Positions 45,994 to 57,852 of a stretch of 64,000 bases of DNA are shown piece by piece; position 1 is the first letter of the stretch; each line of letters opens with the position of its first letter. Origin of the DNA: Byssochlamys sp. IMV 00236. Its lineage: Eukaryota > Ascomycota > Eurotiomycetes > Eurotiales > Thermoascaceae. A program made the position numbers and the translations under genes. The stretch lies in assembly GCA_001931875.2 (NCBI GenBank), contig MSJH02000614.1:170455-234454 (forward strand), read 5' to 3'. Under the pieces are notes generated by a model. It saw only the letters and a list, made by a program, of their open reading frames with translations. It did not search any database and was not told where the DNA came from.

Positions 45994-48900
45994 TCACGCC
46001 TGCTTCACCTTTCGACTCCTCTTCTTAGGAACGCGTATCAACCAGTACAGGAACACCGCTGCAATGATGTTGAAACCAGCGTATCCGAACAGAATCCCGA
46101 TATTACGCCACCGCTCGGAAAAGTAAATGCTGACGGTACTGAGGAACTGATCCGTGGTCGCCATTGAGCAAAATTCACAATCAGACGTCGCAGCAGGGTT
46201 GAGCACTCGACCGCCGGCAAACCTGATATAGGGATCTAGGAAAGCAGAGCAGTTCATCCCGGACGGCGGGCTAAGATGCAATAACTCGATGCTGGAGCAG
46301 GTGATGTCGGCTCTTGCAACGCCTGTGGACAAAACTGCCGATACCAGATAATTGAAGGGAGAGACACGATACATGAAGATCCAGAAGCCTGGAAGCGAGG
46401 CTTTAGGAACAAGGACGCTGTCAAGGATATTGTAAGTCTCTGTCAGGATCCTATTTTAATGTACAGCACTTACCCGCAAAAGACCAGACACAGTGAGAAC
46501 ATCAACTGCGCTACGTTACCGCCCGTTTCGGCCTGTTCTATCCCCGCGATGACCATGGAGCAGAAGGTGGACGTAAAAATCATCAATACAAGAACCAGCA
46601 AGAACATCGTGCCGCTCCGTGATGGTACTGTATGGGTCGGATAGGCATTGCGGAAGAGTCCTATAGGGTAATACCAGCAAAAGAACATAGGTACAGCCAT
46701 GAACATATTCCATGGCAACTCCACTGTGATACTGGCTAACATGAACGCTTTCCAGGAATAAGCTTTGCATGGGCGTTCGCGCACTTCGTATAGCGCTCTT
46801 TGGGTCACGAAAAACGGCATCATTTGCTGAATCAGACTTGGGAAGACGACCAGGAGCATGAAGATGGCGAACATCTCGTTCTGCAGCCCTTGCAGACTGT
46901 TCTGCTCCCTCCAGAATGTGAACCCAATGAAGAGCGGCTTGATACGTTAGTATGCAGCCAACAATTGAGCCATAGGGCCTTACCGGAACGATACACATGG
47001 TGGCCTTGGCATAGATATATCCAGGACTGCGCCAATATTGTTGGAACATGCGTCGCAGACATACTAGAAACTGGTACCAGAGGGGCATCGCGAATTCTCC
47101 ATATCCAGCAGCTCTTGGAACTTCGGGTTTCTGAGCCAATTCCACCTTCATTTGGAAAAGCTCCTGCCGGATCTGAGTACGTTCGCTGCTTTCATTCCAC
47201 ACCTCAGGCCAGTTCTTATCAGTGTGAGATCCGGGAGCTGCTCCTATGACTTCCAGCATCCATTCCGCAGGATTGGCATTGGGCGGACATTTTGGCGCCC
47301 CTTTCTTTTCAAAGTACTGGATAAGAGTTTCCATGTTCTCGCCAAGCTCCCCAAAATATACCGTCTTGCCTCCCTCTGCCAGAAACAGCAGCCTGTCAAA
47401 TGTCTGCATCAGCATTGCCGATGGCTGATGAATTGTGCAAAGAATCGCTTGTCCATGATCGGCTAGTTTGCGCATCAATGTACATATTGACCAGGCTGTT
47501 TGGCTATCCAGGCCCGATGTCGGCTCATCAAAGAAGAGCAGAAGATCAGGCTTAGCTGCGATCTCTACACCTATCGTCAAACGCTTGCGTTGCTCGACGT
47601 TAAGCCCTTCGCCAAGCACACCAACGATAGCCTCTGCATATTCTTCCATACTAAGCATTTTGATCACCTCCTCTGCGTAGGCCTCCTTCTCTTTACGTGG
47701 AACGCTAGCAGGCTGACGGAGCAGTGCACTAAACACAATAGCTTCTCGAACTGTAGAAGTCTCAAGATGGAGGTCTTGCTGCTGTACATATCCTGTTTTG
47801 CGCTGAAAGGAATCATCTCGCGGTCGTCCATCAACGAGCATTTCACCACTGATAACGCCCATGGTGACTCGATTTGCCAGAACGTCTAATAACGTAGTCT
47901 TTCCTGCTCCGGTAACGCCCATCAAAGCCGTTAGGGTACCAGGTCTCACCCATCCATCAATATGATTCAAGATGCGACGAGGCTGGCCCTTGATCTTGAT
48001 ATCGTAGCACACATCTTGCCAATGAAACACTGCCGTCTGTCTCACAATCGCCGCCGTCTGATCTTCGCCACCTTGACAAATTCTGTCCTTTTCGCGAATG
48101 TACCCATCCTCGGCGTCATCGTCGCGGCGAACCTTCTTCATGAACGCAGGTATCTTCCCGCGTGGGAAGACGAGAATTTCCCCTTTGGATGGTTTCGCAC
48201 TCACATATTCGCTGGAGACGATATATGCGAATAGAAATGCAACGAAGAAACAGACCAAAATGCCGAAATTGCGCCAGAGGTGTGATTTATAGTATTGAAA
48301 CGTTGTATTGATATAGGCGTCTCCATCTACAAAGTTCTCCCCTGCTATCGCACCTTTTTCGGAGCAAATGACGGAGCTTCCACTAACATGCTCATACCCT
48401 GGACCTGATGGGATATATTGAGAACATGGAAAGCGTCTGCCGCTAAATTCGTTCACCATGAGGGATTCAAAAGCATAGGCAATTGGGTTAAGGTAGTTGA
48501 TCCAGCGGAACCAAGGGTGCATGTCTCGAATAGGTATCGTGAAGCCCGTATAGATGCAGAGAGCCAACATGAATATCGAAGACGGCGTCATAGCTTGAGC
48601 CATAGTACGGGATATTGCACCGATCCAGCGGAAGATATGAGACATCGTCAGAGTCGTCGAGACAGAGAACAAGAAGAAGACAAAGAAATGACCTGGGGTG
48701 CGCCGAAGATGGGTCATAAAGTACAAGATCAGGTTGAAAACAATGGCCACCAGAAACTTCGAAGGAAGATCAACGATCATAGAACTAATCGCTTCCGCAG
48801 ATGGGTGATATAGCGCATACTTGTTATGCTTCTCGACTATGGGACGTTGTTGCCAGAGGGTTAGGATCTCCAGCGCGCTGGCAAATGCATTTAACAATAT

Positions 48901-50692
48901 CGCGAAGAACAGCAGAGCGCCACGAGCGAAGAAACTGCCAGTGTTGTCTTCTAAATTGAAAAATACACTGGAGACGATTAACGCCATCACAAGATTACCG
49001 ATGACGGTCGCCATCGTCATACTTGTATCTCCCTTCAGACGTCGAAAGCCTCTCCATATGCAAAGGCGAATCTGCATCAGATAGGACAGCGTATATGGTG
49101 ATTTGGCCGGTGTACCTTTGGCCTTCTCTGCAGCGCGTGAGATGGCGAATTCCTTCAGCTTCTCGCCTCCTAGAGGGTATTCAGCTTCGTATGCTTCAAT
49201 CTCTGATAACAGCGATTGACGTTCAGAGCTTTCCTTCCATCGAGCCGCGAACTCGTCAGGGGTATAAGGAACACGAGCCTCAAATCCTGGGCGGATCTGC
49301 CTCTCCGCGGGGTTCGTCAGGGAGGTCAGAAAGTCAGCAGTTGTTTGCCTATCCGGGCAATGGAAGCCCATGTTCACAAAGAATTGCTTGGCATCAGCAG
49401 CTTTCCCAAAGAATATTTGACGTCCTTCATATAGTACTGTCACCTTATCGAAGACCTGATAACCGTTAGCCAGACTATTTCATTAGATACTAACCAGATG
49501 AAGTCACATACGTCGTATATGGCTTGTCCAGCCTGGTAGATGGCCACAATAGCAGCTGATCCAGTATACTGGGTGGAAAGACGAATAGTCTTGACGAATT
49601 CCAAAGCAGTTGAACTATCGAGGCCGCGCGTACTGTTATCCCAACACTGCAGAGGGCTTCCACATAGCGTCACCTCTGCTATACTGACTCTCTTACGCTC
49701 ACCTCCAGAAACGCCCCTGATATATTCGTTCCCAATACGAGTATTGATGGTATGGGTGAGTCCAAACGTGGCCATGACGACGTCTCGCATGTGCTGCGCA
49801 TATCGGTCACGACTGACCCCAGGGAAGCGGTTCTTTGGAGCACGCGCATGAGCAGCAAATAGTAGCGTCTCGCCAGCCGTCAACTGCGGAAAGTGGATTT
49901 CTGTCTCTGCCTGATAAAGGACCTCTCCGCGGAACTGACTATGCATGTCATTCCAGGATATTCCCTGATATTGAATATCCGCTCCATGATCTATGTAGAA
50001 ACCATGCGTCTCTCCAGCGATTGTTTTGAGAAAAGTCGAACAGCCACTGTACACGTCAAATATTTGTCTTCAACATAGCAAATGAGGACCAGTTACCTTC
50101 CAGGTCTTCCCAGTACAACCAACATCTCACCACTCTTGACAAGACCTTCAAAGCTCCGCAGAATATCAATACGTACTGCCTTCCGATGGCCTAGTACTCC
50201 TTCGACCCATTCTGCGGCCTTGAGCCACATATTAGCGACATCCATCTGGTAGTCAGCAGCCGTTCCATATCCGTAGACGCTGAGATCCCTAAACGACAAT
50301 CCGGCCGTACGACGAGGATAGCGTTCTGGATCGCGTGAAGCAATTTGCAAGGTAGATTTGAGCCATTTGCGAGGGTTGAAGTCGCCCGAGTTAGGATTCA
50401 GCTCGGGGTCTTTATCACACTCGAGGAACGGGTTTCGAGAGTCCAGTGCGTGATTACCACTGGTTTGGCGCGATATCTGGGACATCTGTCGTGCGAGAGA
50501 TGTGATTTGCTTCTCTTCGCACTCACCAATGTCGTCGTAAGTTGCTGTCGTCCCCGTGAGTGCTCCATCAAGTCCATTATTGCGCCCGTCCCCTGGTGTT
50601 CCAGACGGATGGGAATTTTGATGGAGATCAGATATAGCTCTGGTCGAAGTTGCAGCAGCCCCGAAGGGTGCTGGAAACTGAGGCTCGACCAT
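45994..50692 (-). CDS. PDR-type ABC-G transporter (pleiotropic drug resistance)
   Basis: A full-size plasma-membrane drug or lipid exporter. Exons are 50692-50097, 50046-49512, 49455-46984, 46937-46474 and 46417-45994, joining to 1496 residues, typical for the family. The order is NBD1-TMD1-NBD2-TMD2. NBD1 has the fungal variant Walker A GRPGSGCST (Cys for Lys, from 195), signature VSGGERKRVSIAE and WDNSTRGLDSSTA. NBD2 has a normal Walker A GVTGAGKTT, a degenerate signature LNVEQRKRLTIGVE and FDEPTSGLDSQT. This asymmetry is normal for CDR1/PDR5 relatives. TMD blocks such as LYHPSAEAISSMIVDLPSK and YNLNPIAYAFESL-type segments are intact. The first intron falls within the NBD1 Walker A codon for Ser199. 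Substrate is not deducible. Confidence 0.93.
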
Positions 50693-51709
50693 GGATAGTG
50701 CAGCAGGAGCTACTTCATCCAGCCTCAGAAGTGACTTGAACGAGGTAGTGCAGAAGTACTAATGGAGAGCAGTCAGAGCAGAAGAAGGATAAAGAAATAC
50801 TGGACAGTGAAAATAATAACGAAGGACGCGTCAGGCAAATAACGAGGCTAGCTTAGTGTTATGATTGTCGGAGGACTCCAGCATTATGTTCACATAGACC
50901 AGGGTCATTGCCCAAACGGATGACGGAAATCAGCATATCCACCAAGCAGATCATGGACCAGTAACTAATGAATTCTGTAAAAAGGGACAGTGAATAGGAA
51001 AGGTTGGTCAATCGTAATAAGTTTCAAGCACACCAAGTTAGTCCTTACTTCATCTTCAGACCCCGGTTGATAGCACCAGTGAAAGTCCTTCTCGGAAGTT
51101 TGTACTACAGCCAGCTGCGAAGAAGGCCAGTCAGTAGCAGATTAGAATCTGAGGTTACCAGAAGACGTCACCAGATGACAGGAAACGAGCGGGGATGTTT
51201 TACGAGCTTTACGAGCGAGCTGGTAAGAAGTACCAGTTCATTTGTCCCAAAGAGGCAAATGCAGGCTGTTGCATCTTCCTTGTGTATCCCCAGGGCCCCG
51301 CGGTCTCCGACCCGAGCTTCCATAGAGCTTACCGCCCTAATAGGTAAACCATGGATGAAGTCTATGAAGACCATACCTTATGTATGGGAAGAGGACAACA
51401 TATCCCAGAAATTAGTATGCTGTGATTGAATATGCATGTTTATTATGAAAGATGCTTGTTCTACTAGCAAGCCTTTTCATGACACGGTTCTAACTATCGA
51501 TGAAGTCCAGGAGTATTTCGAGTTTTAGAAAACAAAAGGTTGAGAGTATTCAAAAGACAGCATGAGCTCTAGATCCTGCCAAATGCTAATGTCAGACGCT
51601 TTTAGGCAAACTAGTCCATTATAGATAAGTTGGGGGGGGAAGGGGGTGGAATACATGAAAATACATCCATAGACATAACCACGTGTAATCTTCGAACAAA
51701 TGTTGATAG
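50693..51709. other. Intergenic: ABC transporter promoter and 3' flank of a membrane protein
   Basis: A 1.0 kb stretch. Open frames (for example 51004-51429, 141 codons) have no family resemblance and start without good context. No gene is called. Confidence 0.45.
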
Positions 51710-53689
51710 TCACATAAAGTGCGGCAGATAATTAGGCCAATTCGTTGCCACGAAAACTTCAGGGGGCAGATAAAACAGCGACCGAACTGTTTCAACAATG
51801 AGGTAGAGTCGACCGAGCACATACGGAGCAGATAGTATCAAGAGCAGCACATTGTTGATCACGTAACTGACGGTGACTTCCCTTCGCATCTTACTTGTCT
51901 TTCGGTTCCGATCATGCCAGTAGGCAAAATATACTGACACTGCAGATAGTATAGACGGTTCAATGGCCAGAACAAGACAGGACATCCGCCACAAAAGTCG
52001 TTCAACCGGAGTAGGGAAGTGGGAGTTCCAAGAAAAACAGTGTATGCCACCAAAGAGAGTAGCACATATCCACATCCCTGATACAAACAACCAGCTCCGC
52101 GCTCTAGCATGAGTATGCAAAGAGTTGTTGCATATCCATGGGTAAACGCGCTTCTGGCCCGAGGTTGTCGGGCCGATGACACCTAGAGACCGAATCTCTT
52201 GACTGCTCGGCCATCGAGACGCGGTGATATAGGAGCACGCTTCGACTCCTTGAGGCTTTTCCCACATTAGAATGCATGCAAAGAGTGAACACGCTGCAAA
52301 AGAGAGAGCAACTATTTCAATTTGTGCAGCGGGAAGCCCCTCAGTTTGACGGGCAATGAGTTGCAACGTCAACCAGATGATCTGGACCAAAGTAATACTC
52401 TTCATTAAAAAGTCGTTCTTGGTCTGATCATCCAGCTGTTCATGAGGAAGTGAAGGCAGTGACGTGATGATTCCAACCTCCCGCGCAAAGAGTAGTTGCG
52501 CTGCGTCAACGTACCATACGTTGCCTTGGAGTGCACTAACATTATGATACCAGGGCATCAAAGGAAACTGGCGCATATCGTACCGCCCGTATTCATCGAA
52601 GGCTTTAAAGACTGCCTCACGGTTCCGCTCGTCTATTTCCCAGTCGAATCCAAAGCTGGCTTTGAAATCACGAACTCTCTCAAGGTACCGCTCAACGCCC
52701 CAAACTCTGTTTTCAAGAATTCTGGTGAGATCGCCCTTCATGTTTTGCGCCAGTTCAGTGTCGAATAGCCGGGTGGGATCAGTGAAGCTGTCGAGGCCTT
52801 CATCAGTTTCCGCGGAGGGATGCTCCTGCTCTACTGCCTGGCAAGTTGTATCCGCAGATATCTCGTAAACATTAAACACCATACCCCTTCTTCTCGCAGC
52901 AACTATATCCGCTTTTGTTCGATGATAACTATTCTCGGCGTAATGCGTCTGATACTCCCGTACTCTGTCTTCTGAAATGCGGTCCACTGGTGACTGTGAA
53001 GCTACTCCACACAATTCCGGCTGATTGGGATTACCGTTGCGAATAAATTCCGAAAGATTTCCAGCTTGCTTTACTAAGCAGTTTCGCCTCTCATCGTATT
53101 TGACGGTATCTCCTGGATATGACTCCCCGTCGTGTTGATCACGGCAACCGTAACCACTGGATGGCCTCCGGGCCCCGTCCGGTTCGCTCGATTGCAGGCC
53201 GACCTCGATATCATTATGGTTGGGCTTCTTTGCCAAGCTCTGATCTTTATTCTCGAATCGAATAACGAAACCTCCCATATTCGCATAGTGCGTATGTGCC
53301 ATAGACCAGTCAACCCCGTCGTCGCGAGCCCGAGGCTTCAACTGCTTATGCATTCCTTTGGCCGATATCATATCCAACAGAGCTTTAGCCGTCACGAATT
53401 CTGGGGAGGCCAAGTTGATAATCATCCAGCGAAAGGAACGGTTGAATAAGAAACAGTGACGGGCAATCTTCTTGCATATTCGAGAGAACTTTGACGTAGT
53501 CTTGCTGTCCTCTTCTGATGGACGCCATTGGGGCGGAACATTAAGATGTTGATTAGACCAAACGCATAGAAATAAGACAGTCAAAGCGCCCCAGACGATA
53601 TCAAGCGTTCCGCGAGTGCTGGCGCCGGAGACATAATGAGTAATTGTCGGAGGAACGGTGCAGTTGACATTGAAAAAAAGAGGGATCAT
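51710..53689 (-). CDS. Uncharacterised fungal multi-pass membrane protein
   Basis: A single long open frame of 659 residues from ATG at 53689. It starts with a Cys-containing extracellular piece (NCTVPPTITHYVSGASTRGT) and a transmembrane helix (DIVWGALTVLFLCVW). The motif WSNQHLNVP and then FRWMIINLASPEFVTAKAL follow, a pattern I recognise from a large filamentous-fungal family of unknown function. The middle 350 residues are soluble, with MAHTHYANMGGFVIRF early on. Four to five further membrane helices lie in the last 250 residues (around LSFAACSLFACILMW, LFVSGMWICATLF, LAIEPSILSAVSVYFAYW and NNVLLLILSAPYVLG). Many relatives begin with a signal peptide, so a short upstream exon may be missing. 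I do not assign a function. Confidence 0.7.
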   Translation of the reverse strand: MIPLFFNVNCTVPPTITHYVSGASTRGTLDIVWGALTVLFLCVWSNQHLNVPPQWRPSEEDSKTTSKFSRICKKIARHCFLFNRSFRWMIINLASPEFVTAKALLDMISAKGMHKQLKPRARDDGVDWSMAHTHYANMGGFVIRFENKDQSLAKKPNHNDIEVGLQSSEPDGARRPSSGYGCRDQHDGESYPGDTVKYDERRNCLVKQAGNLSEFIRNGNPNQPELCGVASQSPVDRISEDRVREYQTHYAENSYHRTKADIVAARRRGMVFNVYEISADTTCQAVEQEHPSAETDEGLDSFTDPTRLFDTELAQNMKGDLTRILENRVWGVERYLERVRDFKASFGFDWEIDERNREAVFKAFDEYGRYDMRQFPLMPWYHNVSALQGNVWYVDAAQLLFAREVGIITSLPSLPHEQLDDQTKNDFLMKSITLVQIIWLTLQLIARQTEGLPAAQIEIVALSFAACSLFACILMWEKPQGVEACSYITASRWPSSQEIRSLGVIGPTTSGQKRVYPWICNNSLHTHARARSWLFVSGMWICATLFGGIHCFSWNSHFPTPVERLLWRMSCLVLAIEPSILSAVSVYFAYWHDRNRKTSKMRREVTVSYVINNVLLLILSAPYVLGRLYLIVETVRSLFYLPPEVFVATNWPNYLPHFM

Positions 53690-54802
53690 ATCAGAATTAG
53701 ATTGAGCCCCTGGCAATAGCCAATTTCAGTATGTCGAATGATCCTGGGAATTCTGTCGCGAAGAGCCAAAGCGCGACGACTTGGTCCAGACTATATTCCC
53801 TGGCTGGCGGCTCTCATCAAGGACTCGTGCTGAGGAAATGATTTGCTTTTCAAGACCCAGAGATCCTGTCTGAAGAGCTAGCCGGAGATAATACTCCACG
53901 AAGCGACATTGCTATACATAGTACAAGAAGATTGCGCTGGACTTCTGGCAGTCTATAGCCATGATCTGCCTCAGCCTCGCCAGCATTTGAAACTGGCTAA
54001 TGTGCTTTTTGCTGCGCCGTACACCACTGTTGAGACCTCGTCAGCCTAGTTGCTGCTTTGCACCAGTAGTAGGCGTAGTATAGCCGCCCGGACAGGGATA
54101 GTGTCTGTAGCGTCTTGGCTCACAGTCAACAGACAGTTTCCAACACGCTTTATGGTAGGCAAACATTGAGGATTAAGAATTTCGCTCCTGCTCATGACAT
54201 TTGTTTTCCTTTCCTGGGAAAAGAAGTTGTAAAAATAATAATGATAATGATGACAGTGATGACAGTGATGCCGCAACATTTGGCACGCAAGTCACTAGTT
54301 GTATCATACAACCTCGACAAATGACGGCAAGAGACCGCGAAGATAAGGAAGTCATGTTTGTCAGGCGACAGATATCCCAAAAATCCCAACAAAACAGTAG
54401 AAACCACACAGAGGAGCCTTGAAAGATGCTCTGAGATGAGAGGTGTGATTGAAGATCTCAAGGAAGATCATACAAGTAACCTTAACATCCGGATCAGCTC
54501 CGAACAAGCTGCTGCTACAGCAGAAAGTCTCAACACAATCGAGGCAAAGGAGCCTTTCCCTAAGCGCAAAACAATAATTCAATAACTGGAGAGTTACAAG
54601 AGACAAACTTCCGAACGGCCAGGTCCCGGATATCAGAATGAAATTTAGGACCGATCAACTGTCATCCTCGCGGGGCCATTTGTTCTCCCAAGCGAGCATG
54701 CCAATAATATGGCGACCGATGTCGCAGAGAGGTATGCACATATAACAGGCGCTATCCACCAGCCCAGCTCATACATAGCAAGAATCATGAAATATTACGT
54801 AT
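53690..54802. other. Intergenic, with unresolved open frames
   Basis: Plus-strand frames at about 54200-54590 (including a 75-codon stretch with helical, charged composition) might be a relic of a longer gene. There is no start, no clear splice chain and no motif I can name. A GAT/GAC run lies at 54240-54270. Confidence 0.35.
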
Positions 54803-55354
54803 CTAGCAGAACTCAAGGCATTCAAAGCATTCAAAGCAGCACTCGCAAGTCTCCTCACAGAGACACAAACAGCACATGGTTGCAAGACTATTACGCCGGA
54901 GCGCGGCCAATTAGCAATCTGCATCGAATACGAAAGGCGAAAAAAGGAACACATACCAGGTGGCCAAGCATCCTCTGTCCTTCTTCTCCGGGGGCGGGGC
55001 CTGCTGCTGGTATTGCATCTGTTCATTATCCCTCATCAGTATACCGCTGTCGATAAACAAACTGGCGTTCTATAAACGAGATCCGCGATAGGACAAGGGT
55101 GGTATAGGCGTACACCAGGTGGCGGGTAACCCTGCTGGGGGTAACCCTGGGGAGGACCGTAGCCCTGGGGGGGATAGCCCTGAGGCGGGTATCTAGATGC
55201 GACAGAAACGTCAGTCAGAGAATAAACAATAAGATTGAATGATCACATATGTCGCCTGAAGGACGACTAGCAAGCCGAAAGGAAGATATCGAGGGAGGGC
55301 CACATACGACTGAGGCGGGTACTGAGGCTGCTGGTAGTAGCCCTGGTTCGACAT
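54803..55354 (-). CDS. Small CYSTM (cysteine-rich transmembrane module) protein
   Basis: Four exons (55354-55308, 55192-55114, 55018-54957, 54887-54803) join to 90 residues. The N-terminal half is a Tyr/Pro/Gln/Gly repeat (units like YPPQGYPPQG). A linker with PPPEKKDRG follows. The tail is Cys-rich: CLATCLATMCCLCLCEETC, then ECCFECFECLEFC. This GYPP-repeat plus Cys-rich C terminus is the CYSTM layout found across eukaryotes, with proposed roles in stress tolerance at the plasma membrane. The frame and Cys block appear only after splicing. The second intron can use donor GTACGC after PPPG, which keeps phase 0; a downstream GTTTGT donor would add residues. It is a complete, small gene easily missed by open-frame scans. 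Confidence 0.88.
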
Positions 55355-57852
55355 GGTTGCGGCGAATTTCCCTGTTGACTCGAGCTGAAAGGGGACAACA
55401 ATGGCCTATCCGACTAGTAACGCACACAACTTCACTGGCGGAATGAACGCGATGGAGATATGAAATGGAAGAAGGAGAGAAAAAGACAAGGGAATGATGA
55501 AGCGGAGCTTCTCTCTCGGGGGCGGTCAATGCAGGATTACCATCCAGGGCACAGTGGGCCACGCAGCCCGACGGGCGCTGGCCGAAAGGTCATAGGGCTC
55601 GTTGAAGCCAAGCTGTAGCTGAACCGTGGAAGCTTCCGAGGTGATCCTACCGGCTCTTCTCTTTTTTCTTTTCTTTTTTTTCTATATCGTCCAGGCCATG
55701 ATTTCTCTACTCTTCACCAAGCGCAGAAGAAGCCATTCATTCTGCTGCAATGTCGAACACTGCATTCTCCTTATCCTCCTCACCCCCCAAGGACAATCGT
55801 CATTTAGGCCATTGGCAGCCGTTCCGGATTGACACTAGAACTAAAAGGCCACGGTACCAATTCAGACCGGCGCCACAAAACCCCGCTGATCTTGCGCCGC
55901 TCCCAATGTTGCGAAGACATGGATGGAACCAGCCCTACCAGCCAGACTCTTCAGCGCAGCCACCAAAGCCACTCTTGACACCTCCACTCCAGGTCTAAGA
56001 TTGGAGAGGCTAGATAATCCCCTCTCCTAAACTGCATGGAGGTCAATCAATCGTGGCCGGCGGATCCTCTTTAGAACCATCACGGAGGAGCACATCCATG
56101 TAGATTGCACATCTGCTTAGAAACTGAGATAAAGCGTTATGATCCTGAATAGAACCACATGCTGAGTCTGTGGCTTGACGCTTCTTCTCTTGGCCTCGGT
56201 CTTACTCGCCCGGCTCGTCCCGACGGTATATCTTACCACTTCTGAGAGAGGCTGGTGTCTAGTCACGATTAGAGATGAATGACCAAGATCCAGGAAAATC
56301 AATAACTAATCACAATATTCTTACTAGTACTGTCAGGGCTCAGAAGACGTCTTAACGTATCGCATTCCACAACTTGGTCTTGACTACTCCGTAGATAGTG
56401 CGTTCTTATCCAGAATCCCAACTATCACCAGCCGTGGCCTGAACTAGCAATACACTAGAGAGTACTGTCTAGGATCCGGAAAAAGAAAAGATCATCCACA
56501 AGTCAACTAAGTTAGCAGATAGTCTAGATAGCGCAAATGTGAGAATCGATAAAAGATGGTAGGTATATAGTGAGATGGGAGCTTGAGGAAGAAAGTTGAA
56601 AGTTCGATTTCCCTCCCAGAGAGGTAGGAGCGATGAGCCTACTAAGGCGGTTTATGGTGGCAGTATAACTGTCTAGTAGTGATTTACATGATGAATATTG
56701 TCGGCGTACGAAGCGAACGCCAGGTGATCCGTCAATTATCCGTTTGCGGCTAATTCTTTGAATCCTGATTATAGGATTGATTACTAGATTACTAGGATCT
56801 AGATTCTTTGTATGCTAAAGATAAATATGGGATCAAATCTCCCCCTAGACCTAGAAGCAAGCAAGAAATTCAAATCGTTCAGGTCAGACCTTGCTTCCGT
56901 GTTAAAGGATTCGACAATATTCATTGCACTCAGTGGATTCCGTAACAGGTACACAGGATTCCCCACGTCTGTTTATGGCAACTGAACCACCTTTACCGAC
57001 CGAGGATCATGGAGCATATCCACGGAGCGACCCGTGAGCCGCGCTGGGCATCGAGAAAAGTGGATAAGAATGCTTAAGTTGAAGTCAAGTTGGAGGACCC
57101 GAAAACCCGGGGAAATATTGAATTCATGGTGTGAGCGACCTAATTACTTCAGTTCTCAGCTGCTTCTTCACATAAGACAACCTTCAATTGTTAGTAGCTA
57201 TGTATTGCTAAATTCATTGCTGCGCCTGGCGCCATGTTAGCCACGTCATCGTCCACTCCAAAGTCCGCACAGCCACGGGGTCCATGTGCAGAAGGCACCT
57301 AGGACAGCCCAAGCAGTCAGTCCCAGCTTTGTCTCTCTTGGAGAGACACTAAGTTCTAACCACCGGTATATTTCTGATACAAACAGCAAGAAGGTTCCAA
57401 GACCCTTCGAGGAATCGAATGGAGTAACACTCGCATTATCCGTATTCTTTCGTGATCAGTTCTCTGACCGCCCAGAATGGCTAAGTATACATCAAGGCGG
57501 ACGTCAAGCTATGAACAGACGACCATTAAAGAAGTATTAAGGGGTAATGAGGAAGAAGATCATTAAACGTCATATCATAGACTCGTGCAGGCGTGGCCTT
57601 GCCACGGACTTTGACGATTATTAACGGCCGACGAGTTCAGGCCTAAGGATGACTGGAAATATGGAGGCAAGCCTCCTGATGTAAGTAAACAACAAAAGCA
57701 ATAAGAGTTCCAAATGAACCACAATATCGAATAGAAATAAGAAGGAGATGAGAAGAGAAAAGAGAAGAGAAGAGAAGAAAAAAGAAAAATTAGAAGATGA
57801 AAAGAAAAAAGAAAACTTCGTAAGTCAATAAAGCATGCTGTTCTACAGCAGA
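55355..57852. other. Intergenic: CYSTM promoter and zinc-finger gene 3' flank
   Basis: About 2.5 kb without a recognisable gene. It has a CT-rich tract at 55660-55690, one TACTCCGTA at 56385-56393, and a long AG-rich tract at 57738-57815 close to the zinc-finger stop. Confidence 0.45.
57738..57815. repeat. Purine (GA) tract in the 3' flank of the zinc-finger gene
   Basis: Nearly uninterrupted A/G sequence (GAGAA-type units) of about 80 bases on the plus strand; it reads CT-rich in the transcript direction of the neighbouring gene. Confidence 0.75.

Noticed and set aside
56540..56640. Possible tRNA because of a GTTCGATTTCC-like B box
   Set aside because: No matching A box, acceptor stem or cloverleaf could be drawn around it.
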